This document shows positions 23,820 to 36,599 of a stretch of DNA of 64,000 bases, one piece after another. This DNA is from Polytrichum commune (lineage: Eukaryota > Streptophyta > Polytrichopsida > Polytrichales > Polytrichaceae). Location of the stretch: assembly GCA_950295325.1 (NCBI GenBank), contig OX485807.1:32273666-32337665 (forward strand), read 5' to 3'. A program made the position numbers and the translations under genes. Under the pieces are notes generated by a model that searched no databases, was not told the DNA's origin, and saw nothing but the letters and a program-made list of their open reading frames with translations. Every line of letters starts with the position of its first letter. Position 1 is the stretch's first letter.

Positions 23820-24950
23820 CAAGTCCCAACATAATGCCAAATATTGGATAATTGGATCTGCTATGATGCTCGAATATTGCCCTTCATGATCCTTCTGACA
23901 CCGTGCCCAATCCAAGGTTCTGTTAATCCACTCTTCAATGGTTTATGAAAATTCAACAATATTGATATGCAATGGCTCTCACATTTTGATTTGGAACCTG
24001 ACCTCCTCTACATACACCGCAAACTCATAGTTGTAGTAACAATTCTAGCTATCATACACATTAGAAACTAAAAAATAACATTCCAACGAGACACATTTTC
24101 CATCCACGAGGCAGCATTCTTTCACAAAGCCCAATATTTGTTTTCCACTCATTGTTATGCTCCTTTTGGCAACACCTAAATTTCATCTCTAAATGTCAAC
24201 AAGTGCGTGCAACAATGCAACTAAATAAGCCATTGTTAGAAGCTACTAATCATATGCGACAAGAAGTACATAATGCGGCAAGATTTTGGCCCATCATAGT
24301 GCTAGTGTAAGGACTTAAGAACGCTTTAAGAAGAGCACCAACTGTGGCCAATCACAATTGCTAATCTAGGATCTATCTCCTCAGTGAGGCGGTGTAAGAA
24401 GTGGTCAACAAATGGGGACCAACACCTTCATTTAATAGAAGATTCCCACCTGCAATAAGGCTCATCTTACGATGATTTTTACCTAAAAATAAAATGTTAA
24501 TGCCCCCCTCCCAAAAAACAAAAAGTTCATAGTAAAAGGCATATTTCTTATAAAAACTTTGCAAATTTCTGTAGGTTGCATATGGTTTTTTTAATTGATT
24601 TTTAATTTAAGAAAATTAAGGCATCAACATGGTGCAAAGACATGGCAACTATATCCAGAAAACATCCTTACTGTACACACAACGGAAGTGTCTATTAGAT
24701 CACAACTAAGAAACAAAACTACAATGCTTTTGATGGAAGAATATATACTCAGCTATTCACTTTAAGGCGTCTTAAACAGTACTGCAGGTTCTTGATCCCT
24801 ATTCACAGGTAGAATGTTGACAACTAGGTAGTGCTTGAAGAATATAAGGGACTAAATCAATACACCACACTTCCACTGCTTGCAAACACATGGACGCTTG
24901 CAACAACTCCATTAGAATTTCACCAACACCTCCAACAAGTATATACTCAA
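23820..24950. other. Intergenic DNA 3' of SLY1 copy A
   Basis: No recognisable gene. Short frames only. This side of the boundary at 24951 no longer matches the corresponding flank of SLY1 copy B closely. Confidence 0.6.
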
Positions 24951-27011
24951 AATGTCAACATTTCTCCCTACCTTTCTCAGTACATGCCAAAATATGGCGT
25001 CTTCAATTGCAGACTTACATAGTGACTGAGCATCCTTCTTCCACTACATTCCTACATTTACTATAAGATGAGCTCGGCCACTGCTAAAAAAAATGTAACA
25101 AACGCTACCAAACTAAGGGCTGGGGGTGATGAACAAAGGAGGTATTTTACAATCACCCCTCCATGGCTAAGAGGAAGGCGTCGCCGTCGTTGAACCCCCC
25201 ACCCCCATCTTCCTTCCCAGCACGGCCAGCTGCTCTATGAACTCCCTTCCTGATAGAATTTCTGTAGCCCCATATATGATGTTCTTGACTGGTTGTTGCC
25301 GCTGCCCAAATTCTTGTAGACTTCCGTATTCCAAATAGTTCCCTCCCCCTATCATGAACACTATGGCCTCCTTGAACGGCCCTTTTGACACGCTCCCTGC
25401 TCCCGCTGACCCCTTCGGTGCTCGTGGGTCCAATACCAAATATGTCTCCGTCTCCGGGATTGCCTTCGCCTCCATCAGGGCTTCCACAACCCGTGTCAGA
25501 GCTGCTTGCCTTCCTCCTGACAGCAAGTTCTTCACCCCCGCCGTGATGGAGCTCAGCGCCTGTTCGTAAAATCTCTCTCCCCACACCCCCAGGCTCCTGC
25601 TCGCAGCCTGGGCGGATGACAAAGATACGTTCAGAGACTTTATTCTCTTCACATACAAAAACGCCGAAAGGTCTACTTCCGACTCTCGGAGCGCTGCTTC
25701 CACAGCCTCCACTTCTGCAGGAGGGCTGCTCTCCACTGCTAGCAGGTAAACCACGGCTAGCCGCAGTTTGTCCTCCTTCGTTCCCTTTCCTTTCAGTTGA
25801 GTCAGAAGACCTCTTTCCACGCTGCCCTTCGACAGCATCTCGTCTTCCATGGAGCAGAAACTATCCAGAGAACGCTCTTTGATCTCCCCTAGCAGAGACG
25901 TCGCTATGTTTGTATGCTTATCGATCATGCGTTTCCTCTCCGTCAGCTCTGGCAACGAGTTTACGGCACTCATCAAATGCTTTGTGTTACCCATCAACTC
26001 ATTTTCGTCGAAATCTTCTGCCGTGCCCCCGGTTCTCTTGTTTACTTCCTCTATGTCTTGCTTGTACCTGGACACCCAGAACCGCCTCTTAAGTAAGCAC
26101 TACAGGAAATACATAACAATGTCACAATTCACAACCCTACCGCAAGCCGTGGACGATATGCACAAGACCAGGAGGAAACAGAGCCAGTCCCACACACACA
26201 CACACAACCTCTCATCTCAACAGCACGTTGGCCTGCAATGCAAATGTACCCTGTGCTGTGCTTAAAATATCAATTGCAAAGTGCTCAGCATGTTTGATTA
26301 GGTACTTATCACATCCACATAGCCCCACACTTGTGGCACCATAGCCCTCCTTCCCAGTGCACATGGACACCTACAGTGCTTTAATCCCCAACTCACCTGG
26401 TCAACTGGACTTCCACTTCTTGAGCTACAGCTGGGAACAGAGCATTTCCGTTGGCTACCCAAAACGAATCCCCGTCGTCCAGTTCGTATGCTTTCCCGCC
26501 ACTCTTTCCCTTCAGCCCAACCGTGCCTCCTTCTCCTTGTACATTCACACGATTTAACTTCATATTCAAAACATCATGTACCAGTGGCCGATAGCTCCAA
26601 ACGTGCTGTACTGCCACAGAGAGTTCAAAGTTCCGATCGAATAGGCAAAGCACGGGTCGTTGAAACGATGTTCCCATATGCCCTGCCTCTGTGAAAAGGT
26701 TGTTTCGTGAAACTAGGTGGTCCCGAATCCGTGAATCTAGCATACCTGCCACCATCTCTGCCGGTCCACCTCTGCCCAGAGACAACCACTTCCATCAGGT
26801 GAGCTACAGAATGTCGTCCATCCAGGTTAGACCCCAATCACACATGGCCATTGCAAAAGGGCTCCATGCCATGACCTCATTCTTACAGCCATCTTTCACA
26901 CACGTAAGTAATACGCCGATATACAGGCTTGCAAGTATACAACCTTTAGGCTTTTAAATTCACCTCACTTCAAATCAACATGCCTCCATAAATCCAGGTA
27001 ACCTCACCATC
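24951..27011 (-). repeat. Inverted repeat arm A: high-identity part of the SLY1 duplication
   Basis: This tract matches 38780-40840 in reverse complement at about 98 percent over exons 3 and 4, with intron 3 somewhat lower, by hand comparison. Similarity drops sharply at both borders: in intron 2 at 27011, and past the gene at 24951. Outside it the copies are clearly more diverged. See the finding on gene conversion. Confidence 0.85.
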
Positions 27012-28968
27012 GCAACTCTGTTACCTCAACCCCACTTCTCTGCGGTCCATAAGTTGATACACAAACTAGTGTGTACACACTGAGCACAAAATAAGCAGGC
27101 ACCAAACTGGAAAACATAAAATACCTAGCACATCGAATTACGGGAACAACACCCAATGTTGCAAGGACAGAGAAGAGTCCATTCACAATATTCTCCACCA
27201 CAGCTTCCACATCTTGGTCTTGTGCAGCAGGATCGTTCAGCTGCACATATGTAAGGGGCTGGCCCAGAGAGAACATCCCATTCTCCAGGGTTATGAACTC
27301 CAGATATTGGTCATAAACCTTTGCAATCTTCTGCAGACAATCCGTCTTTAATGTCCCTGTTGCAAGCTCCTCTAGCAGAGGCCGAGGAAGGGATGAAGAA
27401 AAGTTCAAGTGGAGAGCTTCATAGATGCCCCGAGATGCATCCATCACAATTCTTTGAATGTTAGTTTGCAGCGACTGGACGAAGTATATGGCTGGAACAT
27501 CCGAAATGTTCTGCCTCTCATTCTCAAGCATCAGGTACAATGTAATGCCATGCTTGCGCAGGTCAGGGACACGAATCAGAGGGGAGAGAATGTCCCGGCA
27601 GAATTTGTCCAGAATGAGGACCTTGTATACTTCTTCGTCTGCTGTGCCCCCACTCATCACCGGCTGATTCAGATTCAACATCCGAACCACCGCATCTGCA
27701 CCAGTCCATGAAAGATCACAACACCCATGAATAAGCACAGTAGAATTGATCTACTCCGTTGGAACAGAACAAAGGACCCATTTAAATTGAAGTGTAAGGG
27801 ATAAGTCCAGGAATGTCTGGAAAGACACACACTTGGATCCTATCACCTTGCCCACTCTCGTGCAAGAAAGCTTGCATTTCACCACACCATGAGTTCAGAG
27901 TCTGTACAGGTGCATAATATGAACTCCGTGCTGTCTTTACCTTGAAAACATTGAATTCGAATTCTACGGACTTTGGTAGGAGAATATTCACAGAATTTAC
28001 TCCACCAGTGTGAAGCTCAACGCCAACACTAGCTAGTATTCATTCAGCTAGTAGACCAAAACCAATCCAAGAGTAAGCCTACTCTCAGATATTGACGCCC
28101 ATTTCTTACTCCAAGCCAGTTGCTAAGAAATCTTAAACCAGTTTAAAGTAAGAGGATGATAACTTAGCAATGACCAATCCATCACTTTCTGAAGAGTATC
28201 ATCTGTCAACACAATCAGATGCACAGCATCCAAAATGACAATGTGTGTAACAATCGAGAGATGTAACACTAAATTGCGCAAGCACATTCAACCAGAGGAA
28301 GATCCTAGCCATATGTTGTCATCCGCCTTGTTGCTCAATAATCCCTCATTCAATTCTGCATTAACCCTGCTTAGCTGCCCTGATCTCCACACATTCACCT
28401 TCTCTTCCACGACCATGCATGCCATCTTTCTTCCCCTCCCACGTGCAACACCATACACACATAAAGTGCATGGCATTTCCATAGAAATTCACCATGTACC
28501 CGGCTTCCCACTCCGTAAACCCTAGACCTAAACAATTCCCTTCCGTCTTCCACATCCCTCCCACACACTGCTCCACTCCAAAAACCAAAACCACGCCATC
28601 GCCCCTGCTTAACCCTAACCTCGTCTTCAAACCAGCCCAGAACCCACCACCTTCACCTACAAACTCCTTCCAGAATCGTCCCCTGCATTTACCAAAGGAA
28701 CATACACATGTATGTGCATACGATTTCCTAAATTGACATCCAGCTCCTGGAAAGCTCCGTGTGCTCCATGTGTTCCATGTTGCTCCGGATTCTTCACATA
28801 GCAGCCGCATTTCGAGCTCTCCCAAAAGATTGGCATGTGAGGGCAGGTCAAAGAGAGAAAAGGAGTGAGGAGGAGAATGGAGCTGGATGTGAGAATGGAT
28901 GGAAAAAGGGGTAGATCTGGGATGATTGAAGCCATACCAATTTGTTTTTGACGAAGTGAGAGCGCCAT
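25167..28968 (-). CDS. SLY1: SLY1, Sec1/Munc18-family protein for ER-Golgi SNARE fusion, copy A
   Basis: SLY1 binds the Sed5/SYP31-type syntaxin and promotes SNARE assembly in ER-Golgi traffic (family knowledge). I read four coding exons: 28968-28938, 27695-27125, 26771-26397 and 26067-25167, with lengths 31, 571, 375 and 901. All have GT-AG borders and join in phase to 625 codons plus TAG, about the length of Arabidopsis SLY1. The start gives MALSLRQKQIDAVVRMLN. Diagnostic blocks include VPDLRKHGITLYL, LNFSSSLPR, RPVLCLFDRNFELSVAVQH, LTERKRMIDKHTNIATSLL, LKGKGTKEDKLRLAVVYLL, ITAGVKNLL and FKEAIVFMIGGGNYLEYGSL. The SM fold spans the whole chain; no signal peptide or membrane segment was seen. 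No frameshift or stop was found, so the copy is potentially functional. A CT-rich tract (about 29037-29058) lies upstream of the ATG. It is paralogous to 36961-40623 on the other strand. Confidence 0.96.
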
Positions 28969-29560
28969 GATTGTCTCCCACCGCCGCGCAGCGATCGCCT
29001 TGCTTCCCCGAGCTTGTTGCCACTCCTAAGTGGCTCTTTCTCTCTCTCTCTCTTCCTGCCTTGGTTGCGATCCTTCAAAGGGAAACCTATGCATCAGCAG
29101 CAACGAGGAATCGATGGAACCGAGACCGTCTGACAGCCTCTGCGCAACCCATCTGCGCCCGATCCTGCCCGCTGCTCCTGTGTCGTGCCAGCAACCGAGC
29201 TCCCCTCCTGCGCTCGGAGCTCCAAGAGCTTCATCACCCTTCTCGCTCTTCCTCTCCTCGCCACCTCGGTTTAGATTTACGAGTAATCCGTAGATTTGGC
29301 GTGATGGGGCTGAACATCTGGTGTTCTGGTTTGGTAGATGCGTGACATGGCACGTGTTCACGGCCTGATTGGGTGGGTGAGGTGGTATCATACACTCCTC
29401 CTTTCCTTTTCTTTTCAGCCTGTCCCTTTCTTTTTCCACTCTTCCCCCTTCTGTTTTTTTCTTTTCGGTCTTTACCTTCTTTTCTTTTGCTGGAGTTGTT
29501 AGCACCCGCAATATTTATCCAGTGGTTTGTGTAGTTCAATCCTGCATTTATCTCACAAAG
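28969..29560 (-). promoter_or_regulatory. Upstream region of SLY1 copy A
   Basis: It is GC-richer than the spacer beyond it. A CT run on the plus strand at about 29037-29058 reads as GA repeats on the gene's strand. The bases just before the ATG (GCAAGGCGATCGCTG and GACAATC) partly match those before copy B (GCAAGGTAATCGCTG and GGCAATC), so the duplication extended at least into the leader. Farther upstream, similarity is lost. No TATA box can be assigned. Confidence 0.5.
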
Positions 29561-30885
29561 GCTACTGCACTCCACCACTCTAAGAAATTAGCTAGTTTGA
29601 AAGCACTCTGATGCACTTTCAGTCCCATCAGCCTTTTGGCTCCTAAACTTTAAAATGAATTTCATTTCATTCAAGGGTTTCAAGCCGATTTATTGCAGCA
29701 CTAAGTTAGGCGACTGTGGAAAATGTGACTTTGGGAACTGTGAATTTATATGATGTGTATAAGTGGATTTTTAGTTTCAAATTTTTCTTTAAAAGATGAG
29801 CATTGGCTACAATCATTGGAGTGACGAAGCCACATGTGGATGATTATACAAATTTTCAAACGTGTATATATTAATCCTAAAGTTAGCAATTGCATCCAAT
29901 CATTATGATTGAGAGGGTTTTTTTGACAATTTCATCCCAGGGTGGACTCTTCATATCATGCACGAACTAACATGAGCTTAGAAAGGGGTATTATCTGAGG
30001 CATTAGTGCACACAATATACACAAGGAGGAGGTATTTCTTTTCTTTGGTGCGTGCATTTGAAAAGGCTATTAATTTTTTTGAAGTAAAGATAGATTTACA
30101 AAAGGAGCCCTAAGGTTTAGAGATCAAATTGAATGTTAATGTGCTAGTTTCATCTAATTTACTTAATTATGATGCTCATCCAAATGACGTGTATTTTAAG
30201 ATCCAATAGTTATGAGTTACATCCTATGGATGAGAAAATGTCCATGACTTTCTCATTGGAAAGTGACAATGAATTGAATGTGTAATAAATGCCTACTTAT
30301 TTCATGATCTATAGTTTGTATATGTAGTGGAGCCATTCATCATATTAAACTAAAAAACTTATTACAAACACATGAGTCCATTTTCTAGCCTACCATTAGC
30401 AAGCATACACTTTGGTTTTTTTCTCTATGAATTCCTCATATATAGGGGGTTCCATTTCATAATCACCCACGCATGACATTTAGGCATCCAATGATGAGTC
30501 CACCCCCTAGAGATTTCATCCATCAAAGAACATGAAAATTTCATCCACCCCCTAGAATATTTATTTCTTTATTTATTAAAATCAAGAGTTAGAGATAGAT
30601 TGCCAAATTCAAAATCATGGTTGTGTATTGTGTGCTTGAGATTGATCATTTTGACAATGCGGATAATTTTTGAAAAATGAAATAGACAAATTGGATAGTG
30701 ATCAAAAATCACATGATTTTCTAAATAATATAATTGTGTAGGTGAACATATAAATAAATAAATTTGTACTAAGATTAACAAACTGTTCAACACTCATATC
30801 CTTAAAAATAAGGAAATACATTAAAACTAAAGAAACAAAAAAAGTGTCATAGTCGTTTAGAGTGGGTTTCTTGGGCAACTAAGAT
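29560..30885. other. Spacer DNA between the SLY1 copies, first part
   Basis: No gene recognised. Bases of about 29565-29700 are a dispersed repeat also found, diverged, at about 47025-47160; shared strings are CACTCCA, AGCCTTTTGGCT and TCATTTCATTCAA-like CTTCATTCAA. The rest is AT-rich with no long frame. Confidence 0.55.
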
Positions 30886-30888
30886 TTA

Positions 30889-31387
30889 GGGCCACTTCAC
30901 ACACAAGACTGAGAGCCCGTGACCATTACATTTCAAGCACTCTCATTGGTGGAAAAGGCGGAGCCTATCCAAGTTCGCTTCACACTATGCTTGAGGGACC
31001 AACAGAGTATGTGAATGCCGGATGGATGTAAAGTTTGCATGGATTCTTACATGGCATCAAATGGGATCATGTTTCATGGTCACTTGGGTTATTTTCAAAC
31101 ACCACCTCTTGGAGGTAGGCCTAACACAAAACCAAGAGACCATGGTACTTTGAACGCTCACAACCATTAATTTATTCTATTTTACCATGTGTGAGGACCC
31201 ACATGAATAGAAATTCATTGAAATAGCATTTGGTTGAGAGCCGGTCACATATGACTTCACACTACACTTGAGGGTCCATGACCACACTACATGATTTTGG
31301 AGGTGTCTTGGGACGGCCTTTGGACACTTTCTTTTGGGCTCTCACAATTTCATGGTCACGGCTCTTGGCTCATGTGTGAAGTGGCCC
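30889..31387. mobile_element. MITE with GGGCCACTTCACAC inverted ends, copy A
   Basis: 499 bp flanked by TA on both sides. The ends are GGGCCACTTCACACA and, at the right, the complement TGTGTGAAGTGGCCC; the inverted similarity extends inward about 35 bp through GAGCC and GTGACC. It has no ORF. Copies B (45009-45501) and C (52469-52977) are in the opposite orientation. The TA flanks fit a Tc1/mariner-like target duplication, but I cannot assign the superfamily firmly. Confidence 0.8.
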
Positions 31388-31389
31388 TA

Positions 31390-33390
31390 CGTTTTAAGGT
31401 GAGAGGGGGTTTGGTTTCAACAATATCCTAATTCATACACATGTGTTTTTTGTGCTAGTAAATGTCAGAAGTGCAATCATAATGTGGCCACTTGTGATGA
31501 TATTCTAAGAATGATAAACATACCTCATTATTTTAATTAGAGCAAAGTCAACAAGTTCAAACATGCTTAATACTACAAAAACATTCTTCATTTGGGTTGA
31601 AGTGTTTGGTTACTATAAAAATAATGATTGGAGCATGGCTAATACTAGCCTTCATATGGCTACATGCAGTTGGACCCTAACCAATCCCGAAATTAGTTGT
31701 CATTCTTCAATTAGACGTAGCATTATTTATCTTCCCTTGTGCCCAGAGTTCGGGAAGTTTTTGAAGCCTTAGTGGCTAATTGCCGGTAGTTGCTACGAAG
31801 GGTCGGATTTTTTTCCAATTTACATCGGCAAGAGCCGGTCTTTTGTAAAATCAATCGGCCAATTGCCTATATTTTCATATTTTCATTGGCCAATACCCGA
31901 TTAAATGGAATTCATATCGGCACTAATTGTTTAAAAAATGTATGAAAAGTTATTAGAAATAATTTCTTAGTCCTCGCATTGGGCGGAGCACTCTGTGGAG
32001 CAGCGGAGGATGGAGGCGCAGTTCGCAGAGCAAGTTGCCGTTTGTCTTTGAAGCCCTAACATGCATCCCTCGATACATGTCTACACTCAAATATACATGC
32101 TCATGACCTGGAGGGTATCGGCCAGTATTTGAATATTTCTTCCGGCTAAAATCCAGTAACTCACAAGAAGAATCGGTTACATTTCCGGGATATTTTCTGG
32201 TCCGTCGGCTAATTGCCGGAGGATTGAAATTACAGTCGGATTGCCATCCGATGGTTGGAAATTTGGACCTGCCATGAGGGGAAATCCATCGGCCGATAAT
32301 GAACTAGCCGTCGGTTTTCCCCGACCATTGCTTGTGCCTCTATTTTTTCTTATTAAGTACCCCATGTCAACATCCCCCATAGGGAATGCAACACATAAGA
32401 ACTAGGATTTTGGAAGCACGTGTATGAGGTCCCGGCCCCATTGAACATATATAAAGGGCCAAGGAATGTTATGCACTTGTAACGGGGCTCCTCATACATC
32501 CATGAAATAAAGCACGGAACCTTCACATTAGAATTCCAGAAACGTTTCACATGACCTTAAGAAATTATGATTCTTTCACTTGCATCACATTACAACATAA
32601 ATAGTTTATCTACAATTCTCATTACAAATACTCTTAAATACTTTATCTATTTATGTCCTCTCAATCCCCCCTACTTGAACATACATGGCAACTATGATTG
32701 TTGTGTTCTCTCTAGGACATACCCACTATCTAGACCGTAGTTGTCCCTGGTCTTGGAGTTGCTCTCTTTATCGCAGGGTGTGTAGAGTCACAAGACATGT
32801 ACATGTTCCTCCCCCCAACAACATCACCGACCACCAGTGTGTCACCCATCCTAACGAAGTGCTACTCAACATGGGAGCAAGCATGCATGGATCTAACACT
32901 GATGGATCCATTTAATGTAGTGATGACATCACCATCCTCAACAACCCCAATTTTATGGCACCATCACAATTGTAATGTGGTTCTTCAATCCCACCTTTCC
33001 AAATTTGACGTATTCAATTTCCCATTGTTTATATTTAGAAATTTGATATTATAAGATAGGAATATGAATTGTTCCTCCCTTCTTTCTTTTTTGCAATATG
33101 TAGCGATTCCCTCGTTTTTGTGTGTCTTGCAATGCTCCACAAAATTAACACGAGAGTTGAACTCCCTAGACACCAAGGTTGCTTTGATTTTTTACGTGCA
33201 TAGTATGTATGCTACTAAAGTTGCTTTTGAATGCCATTTGGAGGTACTTGTGAGTGGCACCTCTCTCAATTGCATAGGACCCCAATACACTCATGTTCCC
33301 AAAATATTTCATGATAAGAATGCTACATATATCAATGTTGTAGGCCCATGTACCAATTGTCACGTTAGCTTCAAGATACTCGAGTCCAAT
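31390..33390. other. Spacer DNA, including a TCGGC/GCCGG-rich block
   Basis: Between about 31770 and 32340 the strings GGCTAATTGCCGG (at about 31773 and 32208) and many TCGGC/GCCGA words recur, suggesting a decayed repeat or retroelement piece. A 136-codon plus-strand frame (33064-33474) has no family I recognise, and its end lies inside the MITE that begins at 33394. No gene is supported. Confidence 0.45.
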
Positions 33391-33393
33391 CTT

Positions 33394-33805
33394 AAGGTAG
33401 GGGTGGTAATTTCCGTCCAAATTTCAGATGTGCCTAGTTGGGATGCTGAAACTATTTTTTTTTTAAAATTTTGAGCGCTCCGCAAAGTTGGTGCAAGAGC
33501 AACTATGAAAAAATCAAAATTTTCCAGCATGTTTATGATTTCCTACAAAATTTTAAAGGAAACCTTGTAGAGTGACCAACACTCGCACATAGGGTACGCG
33601 TGGTATATTCACAGGGTGGATTTCTAAAACCGACCGTTGGCAGCATTAAACCGACCGCTAGCAACCAATGAAATGATGGCAGTGCTATGAACGGTAAAAG
33701 CACATTGATAGGTGCTTTTGTAAACCCAGGTAAAAGCACCTAGATAGGTGCTTCCGACATAGGGGTCGACTTTAGGACCCGCACGGAAATTGCCACCCCT
33801 ACCTT
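33394..33805. mobile_element. MITE with AGGTAGGGGTGG inverted ends
   Basis: About 410 bp. The left end AAGGTAGGGGTGGTAATTT is mirrored at the right by AAATTGCCACCCCTACCTT, an inverted match of about 23 bp with one mismatch. A TTA lies at both edges (33392-33394 and 33804-33806), as expected of a 3 bp PIF/Harbinger-type target duplication. The interior holds two small hairpins built on AAAAGCAC and GGTGCTTTT (33695-33753). It inserted into an open frame that starts at 33064. Confidence 0.7.
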
Positions 33806-33809
33806 ACTT

Positions 33810-35900
33810 GTTCCAAAGTGCATGCTCCCCAACATTGTGTGCATTCCAAATTGCTTTGAAGCAAGGCATCGGTTATACGCATAATGTTACAACGTAGAAG
33901 GTCGCCGAAGCTGTGTTTCATCGATTCAAAGCCAAATAATTACCACCGATTAGATTCTCCGTGCCTTTGCACATAGATTTAACCTTGGGCAAACACACAA
34001 ACTTACCCAACGCCATGATTGCATTTAGGGTGAGTTTCCATGTAGGCCGCTCACCCAACAAATTCTAGTGTGAATAAGGACAAACCCGCCCAAATGTAGA
34101 GGGAATCTAGTGGAGGTAGGGTTCATATGTGCCAACTAGCTACTCCCATCTTCTCAAATCCAGGCCCACCTATTAACCTCCTCCTACCGGTTACCAAGGA
34201 TGGAGTTCTAGACAATCATTGATGCTCTCGAATCTTCAACTGGTCTTAATCCTTTGGTGAACGATACTTGTAGATCAAAGATTATTCAGTGGGTGCATTG
34301 AAATCTAGAGGGCCGTGTCCACAACCCTCCACATTCTAGCAAACCATTAGAATGTGGTTGGATGGTGACTTGTGCTTAACTACACCTCTGACCCGCTGCT
34401 ATCTAGAATCTAGGGGGCGAACGGCCTACATAGAAACTCACCCTTACACACACATTTAACTACAATTGACGTTTGGATAAGTGGCGCAAACAATTGCCAC
34501 ATGCATCCGCAAACCCTAGAGGAAGCGGCCACCCGGCGTGCACACCGCTATTATAGACCCCCCACCACAAAACAATCCCACAACCCAATTAAAGGATTGG
34601 ATTCTCAAAGCAATTAGTTCCCAACACCACGTGGGTGAGGGAGACCCCCATGATGACAACAAGTCATAAGGTGAGGCGCAAATGGAATCTGAGCCATTGG
34701 AGGAGCCCCCTAAGATGGACGACATCTAGTTGAGGTGGGGGTCTTGTCCCACATCACTGAGATGTTGTGAACGCCTCTCGTGGGGTCCGGGGCTAGGAAG
34801 AGCTTGGCCGTCGATTGCGATGTGATAAATCTAAATGCTCCCATACTTTTGGCTTCTCTCTCCCTCAGGTAGAGCTAAAAAAACTTCACGTTGGATGAAA
34901 TCCCCACCTCCATCCACTCATGAATCTTGGATGAAAACTTTCAAACTAAGTCCTTCCTTAAAAGGACTTGCGGAGGAGATGATGCCAACAGGGGTTCAAA
35001 CTCCTACCTCTTTTTTCTAAAAGGTGGAACCAAGGGTACTAGCCAGTAACTTCAAGCCCCTTTTGATGACCGACCTTGAAATGAAATGAAATGAGTTCTC
35101 CGGGGAACTCCATTGGAAACTTAAGGAACCCTCTAGGAACCTTCAAAATCCCACACAAATGCTCTCATACGATGGGATGAACAATTAACCCCTTCATCTT
35201 GCAAACATTGATTTTTCATCCGTGAAATTTTCATTCATCGGAAGTTTTTTTCGGGTTGCCCGAGTAGTTTCATATTAAATCATTGAATTGAACTATCATG
35301 TACAATTATTATGGATATGGATTCACTAGAAGGGTATATGATTGTGCATCTTTCTTGTATTTCAAGTGGTTATAGTTGACTCCCTTTCCCAATTTCCACA
35401 TATTGGTGTTCGTGTTGTAAATCTCTACCATCTTCCCAACATAAGAACCATCCATGCCAATTGGACTGGTTCAAGAGTCACCTTGTATAATTATGTTTTT
35501 TTTTTCAATTTTTGGCATTCCCTAGTTTGCTCCTAGTCACACATCAAGTTGCGGTCTCCATATACCCAACGTTTATGATAATATAGTTTTAAAAAGTTGC
35601 ATACGCTTCCACAACCTTGCCAATGAGTGTTGTTGCCAAAGCATTGTTGTTGTTTCGAGTCATGCCCATCCAAAGCTAATTCTTGGTGGTCCTACACACC
35701 ATAGGGCTTAAGAAATTAGCATTGTGTTATTAAATAACAAATTCAAATTGATAATGTAAGTAGCTTGTAAACTATATATCATATAAAAATACTTAATAGG
35801 TGTATGCCATTCAATTGACACTTCATCTTTGTTTATGGGATTGCACGACTTTCCATGTCCAAAACTTATCCTTAACACATTGGCTTGAATTGGCGACCAA
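33810..35900. other. Spacer DNA between the SLY1 copies, middle part
   Basis: No gene recognised. A GGTTCAAACTCC string near 34994-35005 resembles a polymerase III B box, but no second copy or tRNA fold was found. The remainder is ordinary AT-rich DNA with short frames. Confidence 0.5.
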
Positions 35901-35904
35901 TGAG

Positions 35905-35957
35905 ATGTCTTAGAATGCAATGGTCGTGGGCCTTCAATCTCGTGTGTGAAGTGGCCC
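35905..35957. mobile_element. Terminal fragment of a GGGCCACTTCACAC MITE
   Basis: The string from CCAATGAGA through CTCGTGTGTGAAGTGGCCC matches the right ends of copies B and C. The other end is missing, so this is a remnant. The same TTAGAATGCAATGGTC variant occurs at about 44993-45008 beside copy B. Confidence 0.6.
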
Positions 35958-36164
35958 TTATAAGTGTGTGAGTTTCTGCATTATATAAAACAATACCGCA
36001 ATTATGAGATGGAATGCACCGGCCCTAGTGTATCCCACTACCAAAAGGAAAAAGACATAACATTATTTAGGTGAGTGACCATGTTGAGTGGGACCGGGAA
36101 CATGTCATACAAGATGCTAGAATTATACCTGACGGATGCTTGTCAATAAATAAATTAAGCCTGA

Positions 36165-36330
36165 AACTACACTAAATATGATATTTAGTGTTTGGTACAC
36201 TAAATACAAACGCATGCACTAAATATCAACAACCGTATGAAAGTTAGTAACACTAAATGTAAAATCAAACACTAAATGTCAACTATGGTAATATATGGAA
36301 GTTACATGTCTGGATTTAGTGTTGGTAAGG
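36165..36330. repeat. Cluster of CACTAAAT / ATTTAGTG motifs
   Basis: At least seven CACTAAAT-type octamers in both orientations occur in about 160 bp, opening with the perfect inverted ACACTAAATAT and ATATTTAGTGT. This differs from the five MITE copies, in which the motif is only terminal. It may be a subterminal-repeat region or a rearranged MITE end. Confidence 0.55.
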
Positions 36331-36556
36331 ATATGAGAGAAAAAGTAACAATGTTAACAGGAGAATTCTAGCAAATCTTCTAGCATATCTTCTAACAATG
36401 ATTGTCAAAGGATTGAAAATTAGTGTTGAGCAGGGTAGGGTGGTAACAACATTAAATATAATCAAGTGTAGTGAGATTTGGATGAAACACGGTTAGTGAA
36501 TATTATTAGAATGGAATGGCTGATAGCAGCTGAATATGTTAAGGAAGCTGAGGAGA

Positions 36557-36597
36557 GAAAGAAAAGAAAAGAAAAGAAAAGAAAAGAAAAGAAAAGC
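36557..36597 (+). repeat. (GAAAA)n microsatellite
   Basis: About eight GAAAA units in a row, roughly 360 bases upstream of the SLY1 copy B start codon. It makes the overlapping short frames here low-complexity and not credible as genes. Confidence 0.9.
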
Positions 36598-36599
36598 AT

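Noticed and set aside
34994-35005. GGTTCAAACTCC as another SINE B box
   Set aside because: No second copy of the surrounding sequence and no A box were found, so a single B-box-like word is weak evidence.
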